Positions 59,439 through 64,000 of a stretch of 64,000 bases of DNA are shown in pieces. Source of the stretch: an uncultured Clostridia bacterium (lineage in GTDB: Bacteria; Bacillota; Clostridia; Christensenellales; CAG-917); assembly GCA_949286725.1 (NCBI GenBank), contig CASECZ010000001.1:1-64000 (forward strand), given 5' to 3'. Made by a program: the position numbers and the translations under genes. The first letter of the stretch is position 1; every line of letters starts with the position of its first letter. The notes beneath the pieces were generated by a model, which was not told the DNA's origin, made no database searches, and was given only the letters and a program-made list of their open reading frames with translations.

Positions 59439-60947
59439 CTATCTGTTGTTGACGTAAGTGGTGTTTTTCTGGATTACGTCGTGCGCGCCGCCTTCGGTTA
59501 TGCTGGTCGCCGACACGACGGTCATCTTTGCCGTCTGTTGCAGTTGCTTTATCGTGATTGCGCCGCAGTTGCACATCGTGGAACGCACTTTGTAAAGGCT
59601 CTTTTCGACGTTGTCTTTAAGTCTGCCTGCGTACGGAACGTAACTGTCGACGCCCTCTTCGAAGCTGAGCCCCGACTTGCCGCCGAGGTCGTAACGCTGC
59701 CAGTTGCGCGCACGATTGCTGCCCTCGCCCCAGTACTCCTTGACGTAGTTGCCGTTGATGTTGAGTTTGTTTGTCGGGCTCTCGTCGAAACGCGCAAAGT
59801 ATCTGCCGAGCATGAGGAAGTCCGCTCCCATTGCGAGCGCAAGCGTCATGTGATAGTCGTGCACTATGCCGCCGTCCGAACAGATGGGAATATAGATGCC
59901 CGTCTTTTCGTAATATTCGTTGCGCGCCGCCGCGACTTCGATAAGCGCGCTTGCCTGTCCTCTGCCGATGCCTTTCTGTTCGCGCGTGATGCATATCGAA
60001 CCGCCGCCGATGCCGACCTTGACGAAGTCCGCGCCCGCTTCTGCGAGGAAGAAGAACCCGTCTCTGTCGACGACGTTGCCCGCGCCCACCTTGACGGTGT
60101 TGCCGTAGTTCTTGCGAATATAATCGAGAGTGCGTTTCTGCCATATGGTGTAACCCTCGGAGGAGTCTATGCAAAGGACGTCCGCGCCTGCGTCGATGAG
60201 TGCGGGCACGCGTTTTTCGAAGTCCAGCGTGTTGATGCCCGCGCCGACCATATAACGCTTGCTGTTATCCAGCAGTTCGAGCGGGTTTTCCTTGTGCTGC
60301 GCATAGTCCTTTCTGAACACGAGGTACATAAGGTTGCCTTCGTCGGAAACGATGGGAATGGTGTTGAGTTTGTGTTCCCAGATGATGTCGTTCGCGTCGG
60401 CGAGGCTGGTACCGATGGGTGCGGTTACCAGTTTTTCGCGAGGAGTCATAAACTCTTTGACTTTGAGTTCCAGCGGCATACGGCTGACGCGGTAGTCGCG
60501 GCTCGTCACGATACCGAGCAATTTGCCGCACGACGTTCCGTCGTCGGTGATTGCGATGGTGTTGTGCCCTTTCGTGGCAACGAGGTTGAGCACGTCGGCA
60601 AGCGTATTGTCGGGAGTCAGGTTGGAGTCCGACACAACGAATCCCGCCTTGTAGTTCTTGACGCGCTTTACCATTGCCGCTTCGCTCTCCACGCTTTGGG
60701 AACCGTAGATGAACGATATACCGCCCTCGCGCGCCAGCGCTATTGCCAGCGTGTCGTTGCTGACCGATTGCATTATGGCGGAAACGAGAGGTATGTTGAG
60801 CGAAATGGCGGGTTCTTCGCCTTTGGCGAATTTAACAAGTGGGGTGCGCAGACTGACGTTTGCGGGAATGCAGTTTTCGTCGGTGTAGCCGGGTATCAGC
60901 AGATACTCGCTGAATGTTCTTGAAGGTTCTTCGAAATACTTTGCCAT
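59439..60947 (-). CDS. guaB: IMP dehydrogenase
   Basis: 502 residues. It oxidises IMP to XMP, the first step to GMP. Barrel start [12 protein letters not shown] near 53, two CBS domains (about 95-215), [15 protein letters not shown] and the active-site loop [13 protein letters not shown] with catalytic Cys near 311. The loop reads [10 protein letters not shown] where the common bacterial form is IGPGSICTTR, a variant seen in some Clostridia. It lies between purL and folD, with 19 and 7 base gaps. Confidence 0.93.
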   Translation of the reverse strand: MAKYFEEPSRTFSEYLLIPGYTDENCIPANVSLRTPLVKFAKGEEPAISLNIPLVSAIMQSVSNDTLAIALAREGGISFIYGSQSVESEAAMVKRVKNYKAGFVVSDSNLTPDNTLADVLNLVATKGHNTIAITDDGTSCGKLLGIVTSRDYRVSRMPLELKVKEFMTPREKLVTAPIGTSLADANDIIWEHKLNTIPIVSDEGNLMYLVFRKDYAQHKENPLELLDNSKRYMVGAGINTLDFEKRVPALIDAGADVLCIDSSEGYTIWQKRTLDYIRKNYGNTVKVGAGNVVDRDGFFFLAEAGADFVKVGIGGGSICITREQKGIGRGQASALIEVAAARNEYYEKTGIYIPICSDGGIVHDYHMTLALAMGADFLMLGRYFARFDESPTNKLNINGNYVKEYWGEGSNRARNWQRYDLGGKSGLSFEEGVDSYVPYAGRLKDNVEKSLYKVRSTMCNCGAITIKQLQQTAKMTVVSATSITEGGAHDVIQKNTTYVNNR

Positions 60948-60966
60948 AATGCCTCCTGAATTCGGG

Positions 60967-63900
60967 TTATTTGAAATAGTAAACTGCCGAGTCGAACAGT
61001 TTGATGTCGTAGTTGCCCTGTACGTTGCGGTACAGACCGTCGTCGATACGCTCGCTGTGCCCCATCTTTCCGAGCACTCTGCCGTCCGGGGAAATTATGC
61101 CTTCCACGGCAAGCGCGCTGTCGTTGGGGTTGAAATGCACGTCCGACGTGGGGTTGCCCTGCAAATCCACGTACTGTGTGGCAATCTGCCCTGCTTTTGC
61201 CAGTCTTTCGAGCCACTCGTCCGATGCGAGGAAACGACCTTCGCCGTGGGATATCGGCACGTTGACGATGTCGCCGACTTTCATAAGCGAAAGCCATGGT
61301 GACAAATCGGAACAAACGCGGGTGCGCACTATGCGCGACTGGTGGCGCGCAATCGTGTTGTATGTGAGCGTCGGATAATCCGCGCCCGCTTCCACTATGT
61401 CGCCGTGAGTAAGCAATCCCAGTTTGATGAGCGCCTGGAAGCCGTTGCATATACCCGCCATAAGTCCGTCGCGGTTGTTGAGCAGATTTCTTACCGCGTC
61501 GGCAACGCGTGCGTTGCGGAAGAAAGAAGTGATGAACTTGCCGCTTCCGTCGGGTTCGTCACCGCCGGAGAAACCGCCGGGAATGAAAATTATCTGCGCG
61601 TTGTCGGCTTTTGCGGCGAACTCGCGCGCAGACGCCGCGATGCTGTCGGCGGTCAGGTTGTTGATGACGAAAATTTCGGGCACGGCTCCCGCTCTTGCCA
61701 CGGCTTTCGCACTGTCGTACTCGCAGTTCGTACCCGGAAATACGGGAATGAGCACGCGGGGCTTTGCAATGCTTGCGGCGGCTTTGATTTTGCAACCGCC
61801 GTTATAGGACACGGCGGGAATTTCGCCTTTGCCTTGCGCGATGTTGCAGGCAAACACGCTTTCCAGTTTGTTTTCGTATATGCCGAGCAACTCGTCCGAC
61901 GAAACGCTCTCCTTGCCGAAGGAGAACTTGCCGTCGTCCGTGATTTCGCCGAGAAGTTTTCCGCACGCCGCATCGTCCGCGCACTCGGTGACGAAGGCTC
62001 CGTAACGGTAGCCGAACACCTCGTCGATGGATACGTCGTCAGCGAAACGGAAACCGAACCCGCCCCCGAAGCAGGATTTCATAATGCCTTCTGCAACCCC
62101 GCCGTAAACGGGAGTAAACGCGGCGAGGATTTTGCCCTCTCTCATCAGTCCGTTGACTTTGCGCGCGTTGGCGAGGAACTCCGTCGCGACGGGAAGTCCG
62201 TCGTCGCCGTACGGGCATTCGAGCACGTAAACCTTGTTGCCCGCGCGCTTGAAATCGTTGGAAACGACGTTGCGGGATTTTTCCGTGGTGACGGCAAACG
62301 ACACGAGCGTCGGGGGCACGTCGATATGTTCGAAAGTGCCGCTCATACTGTCCTTGCCGCCTATCGCGCCGATACCCAGGTCGCGTTGAGCGCGGTATGC
62401 GCCGAGCAACGCGCCGAGAGGTTTGCCCCAGCGTTCGGGCTTGTTCATCGGCTTTTCGAAATACTCCTGGAAAGTGAGGTACGCCCCGTCCGTCGTCGCG
62501 CCTGCGCAGACCAGTTTCGCCACGCTTTCGACGACCGCCGTATAGGCTCCGTGGAATGGGCTCTTTTCGCTCAAATAGGGGTTAAACCCCCAGGACATGA
62601 GCGAACAAGTATCGGTTTCGCCTTTTTCGACGGAAACTTTGTTGACCATGCACTGTATGGGCGTAAGCTGATTTTTGCCGCCGAAAGGCATCAGTACGGT
62701 GCCTGCTCCTATGGTGCTGTCGAAGCGCTCCGACAGTCCGCGTTTGGAACACACGTTGAGGTCGTCGGCAAGCTTTTTCATTCCTTCGGCAAAGTCCGCG
62801 GGAATATCCTTTTCAAGCGACGCAGGCGCGAGAACGTGCGCCGTCGCGTGTTTTTCCGCACCGTTGGAGTTGAGAAAATCGCGGGACAGGTCGACTATGA
62901 TTTTGCCGTTCCATTTCATTTTCAGACGGCGTTCTTCCGTAACCGTGGCGACTTGTGTCGCTTCGAGATTCTCGGCATACGCAAAGGCTTTGAATTTCTC
63001 CGCGTTTTCCGGTGCGACGACAACCGCCATTCTTTCCTGCGACTCGCTGATTGCAAGTTCCGTTCCGTCAAGTCCTTCGTACTTTTTGGGTACGGCGTTC
63101 AGGTCGATGAGCAGTCCGTCCGCGAGTTCGCCTATCGCCACCGACACGCCGCCCGCTCCGAAGTCGTTGCAACGTTTGATGAGCAAGGACGCTTCGCCGT
63201 TGCGGAACAGCCTTTGAAGTTTGCGTTCCTCGGGGGCGTTGCCCTTCTGCACTTCCGCGCCGCATGCCGCAAGCGACTCCGTGCTGTGCGCTTTGGAAGA
63301 ACCCGTGGCTCCGCCGCAACCGTCGCGTCCCGTGCGTCCGCCGAGCAGAATGACAACGTCGCCCGGTTCGGGACACTCGCGCACCACGTTACGTGCGGGA
63401 ACGGCACCCGTAACCGCGCCGATTTCCAATCTCTTGGCGACGTAGCCTTCGTGGTAGATTTCATCGACGATACCCGTCGCAAGTCCTATCTGATTGCCGT
63501 AAGAACTGTATCCCGCCGCTGCCGTGGTGACGATTTTCTTTTGCGGGAGTTTCCCTTTCATCGTTTCGGACAAAGGTCTGAGCGGATTGCCCGCGCCCGT
63601 AACGCGCATAGCCGAATATACATACGCACGTCCCGAAAGCGGGTCGCGTATTGCGCCGCCTATGCAGGTCGCCGCGCCGCCGAACGGCTCGATTTCCGTC
63701 GGGTGATTGTGAGTTTCGTTTTTGAAAAGCAGCAGCCAGTCTTCGTCTTTGCCGTCCACGTCGACTTTGATTTTGACCGTGCAGGCGTTTATCTCTTCCG
63801 ATTCGTCGAGGTTTTGCAGTCTGCCCTCTTTGCGCAGCTGTTTCGCGGCGATTGTCGCAATGTCCATAAGATTGACGGGTTTTGCCGTTCTGCCGAGTTG

Positions 63901-64000
63901 CTCGCGTGCGGCAAGATAATCCTTCCACGCCGCTTCGTAAACGGGGTCGTCGAATTTAACGCCGTCAATCGTGGTGAGAAAAGTGGTATGACGGCAATGG
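60967..64000 (-). CDS. purL: phosphoribosylformylglycinamidine synthase, single-chain (partial, 5' end outside window)
   Basis: About 1010 residues in the window; the frame is open to the window end and the N-terminus is missing. It makes FGAM from FGAR, ATP and glutamine. An internal ATG at 63867 is not the start, because HCRHTTF, the conserved ATP-site text, lies upstream of it. ATP-grasp-like AIRS domains: [19 protein letters not shown] (near the start), GNDCG-type site [13 protein letters not shown]-terminal glutaminase: [30 protein letters not shown], nucleophile Cys in GICNGFQAL, and ISHGEGRF. Fused glutaminase as in Clostridia and Proteobacteria, unlike the split PurL/Q/S of Bacillus. 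Confidence 0.95.
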   Translation of the reverse strand, partial: HCRHTTFLTTIDGVKFDDPVYEAAWKDYLAAREQLGRTAKPVNLMDIATIAAKQLRKEGRLQNLDESEEINACTVKIKVDVDGKDEDWLLLFKNETHNHPTEIEPFGGAATCIGGAIRDPLSGRAYVYSAMRVTGAGNPLRPLSETMKGKLPQKKIVTTAAAGYSSYGNQIGLATGIVDEIYHEGYVAKRLEIGAVTGAVPARNVVRECPEPGDVVILLGGRTGRDGCGGATGSSKAHSTESLAACGAEVQKGNAPEERKLQRLFRNGEASLLIKRCNDFGAGGVSVAIGELADGLLIDLNAVPKKYEGLDGTELAISESQERMAVVVAPENAEKFKAFAYAENLEATQVATVTEERRLKMKWNGKIIVDLSRDFLNSNGAEKHATAHVLAPASLEKDIPADFAEGMKKLADDLNVCSKRGLSERFDSTIGAGTVLMPFGGKNQLTPIQCMVNKVSVEKGETDTCSLMSWGFNPYLSEKSPFHGAYTAVVESVAKLVCAGATTDGAYLTFQEYFEKPMNKPERWGKPLGALLGAYRAQRDLGIGAIGGKDSMSGTFEHIDVPPTLVSFAVTTEKSRNVVSNDFKRAGNKVYVLECPYGDDGLPVATEFLANARKVNGLMREGKILAAFTPVYGGVAEGIMKSCFGGGFGFRFADDVSIDEVFGYRYGAFVTECADDAACGKLLGEITDDGKFSFGKESVSSDELLGIYENKLESVFACNIAQGKGEIPAVSYNGGCKIKAAASIAKPRVLIPVFPGTNCEYDSAKAVARAGAVPEIFVINNLTADSIAASAREFAAKADNAQIIFIPGGFSGGDEPDGSGKFITSFFRNARVADAVRNLLNNRDGLMAGICNGFQALIKLGLLTHGDIVEAGADYPTLTYNTIARHQSRIVRTRVCSDLSPWLSLMKVGDIVNVPISHGEGRFLASDEWLERLAKAGQIATQYVDLQGNPTSDVHFNPNDSALAVEGIISPDGRVLGKMGHSERIDDGLYRNVQGNYDIKLFDSAVYYFK

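Noticed and set aside
1..64000. CRISPR arrays, insertion sequences, rRNA genes, replication origin
   Set aside because: No regularly spaced direct repeats, transposase frames, rRNA motifs or DnaA-box clusters were seen by eye.

Overview
The window reads as chromosomal DNA of an anaerobic member of the Clostridia (Bacillota), GC slightly above one half by eye. The lineage call rests on gene order and families: the pta-ackA-rpmF-plsX-rnc-smc-ftsY-ylxM-ffh-rpsP-khpA-rimM-trmD-rbgA-rnhB-yraN block, a large Bacillus-type SRP RNA, a flavodiiron protein, the spore-associated genes gpr and ylbJ, and a single-chain FGAR amidotransferase of the clostridial type. A family or genus cannot be named from sequence alone. 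Most genes lie on the minus strand.

Layout. 1-1253: accessory scrap with two small phage-like ORFs, a decayed coding fragment, strong hairpins, a duplicated tRNA 3' end and an intact tRNA-Ser(GGA). 1551-10266 (minus): flavodiiron protein, a DUF2804 protein, Rho, a metallo-beta-lactamase-fold hydrolase, a long PRPP synthetase, HemW and LepA. 10380-11147 (plus): glycerophosphodiesterase. 11296-13500: a lipoprotein/beta-sandwich/GT-C membrane fusion. 13509-28421 (minus): rplS, then the ribosome-maturation, SRP, chromosome and acetate block. 28523-31399 (plus): TmcAL, YlbJ and a sigma-like HTH protein. 31549-38809 (minus): an ileS-led operon with two RNA-modification enzymes, an acyl-CoA ligase and a sugar isomerase-like protein. 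38981-42529: tRNA-Gly, an ABC-2 exporter, SRP RNA (minus) and a pyridoxal kinase. 42646-48015: zinc alcohol dehydrogenase, an EF-G paralogue, a MurI-like racemase, the spore protease GPR and rpsT. 48171-53451: a surface/regulatory locus (membrane-anchored subtilisin, an alpha-CTD-like/WG-repeat fusion, and a divergent propeller/SH3 surface protein). 53517-64000: tRNA-Pro, LOG protein, aminotransferase, VOC plus Old-Yellow-Enzyme operon, and folD-guaB-purL (purL is cut by the window end).

How the genes fit together. All three SRP components (ffh, ftsY, SRP RNA) plus ylxM are present. pta/ackA make acetate and ATP while the divergent TmcAL consumes acetate and ATP to modify tRNA, from promoters sharing one -10 box. 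gpr and ylbJ indicate spore formation or its remnant. Many sigma-A promoters have a 17-bp spacer. Three plus-strand genes have a -10 box ending exactly 6 nt before ATG and no clear Shine-Dalgarno sequence, which predicts leaderless mRNAs. The least ordinary items are the alpha-CTD/WG fusion with its surface neighbours, the lipoprotein/GT-C fusion, the leaderless promoters, the EF-G paralogue with altered G motifs, the SRP RNA apical loop, and the structured tRNA-Ser locus.
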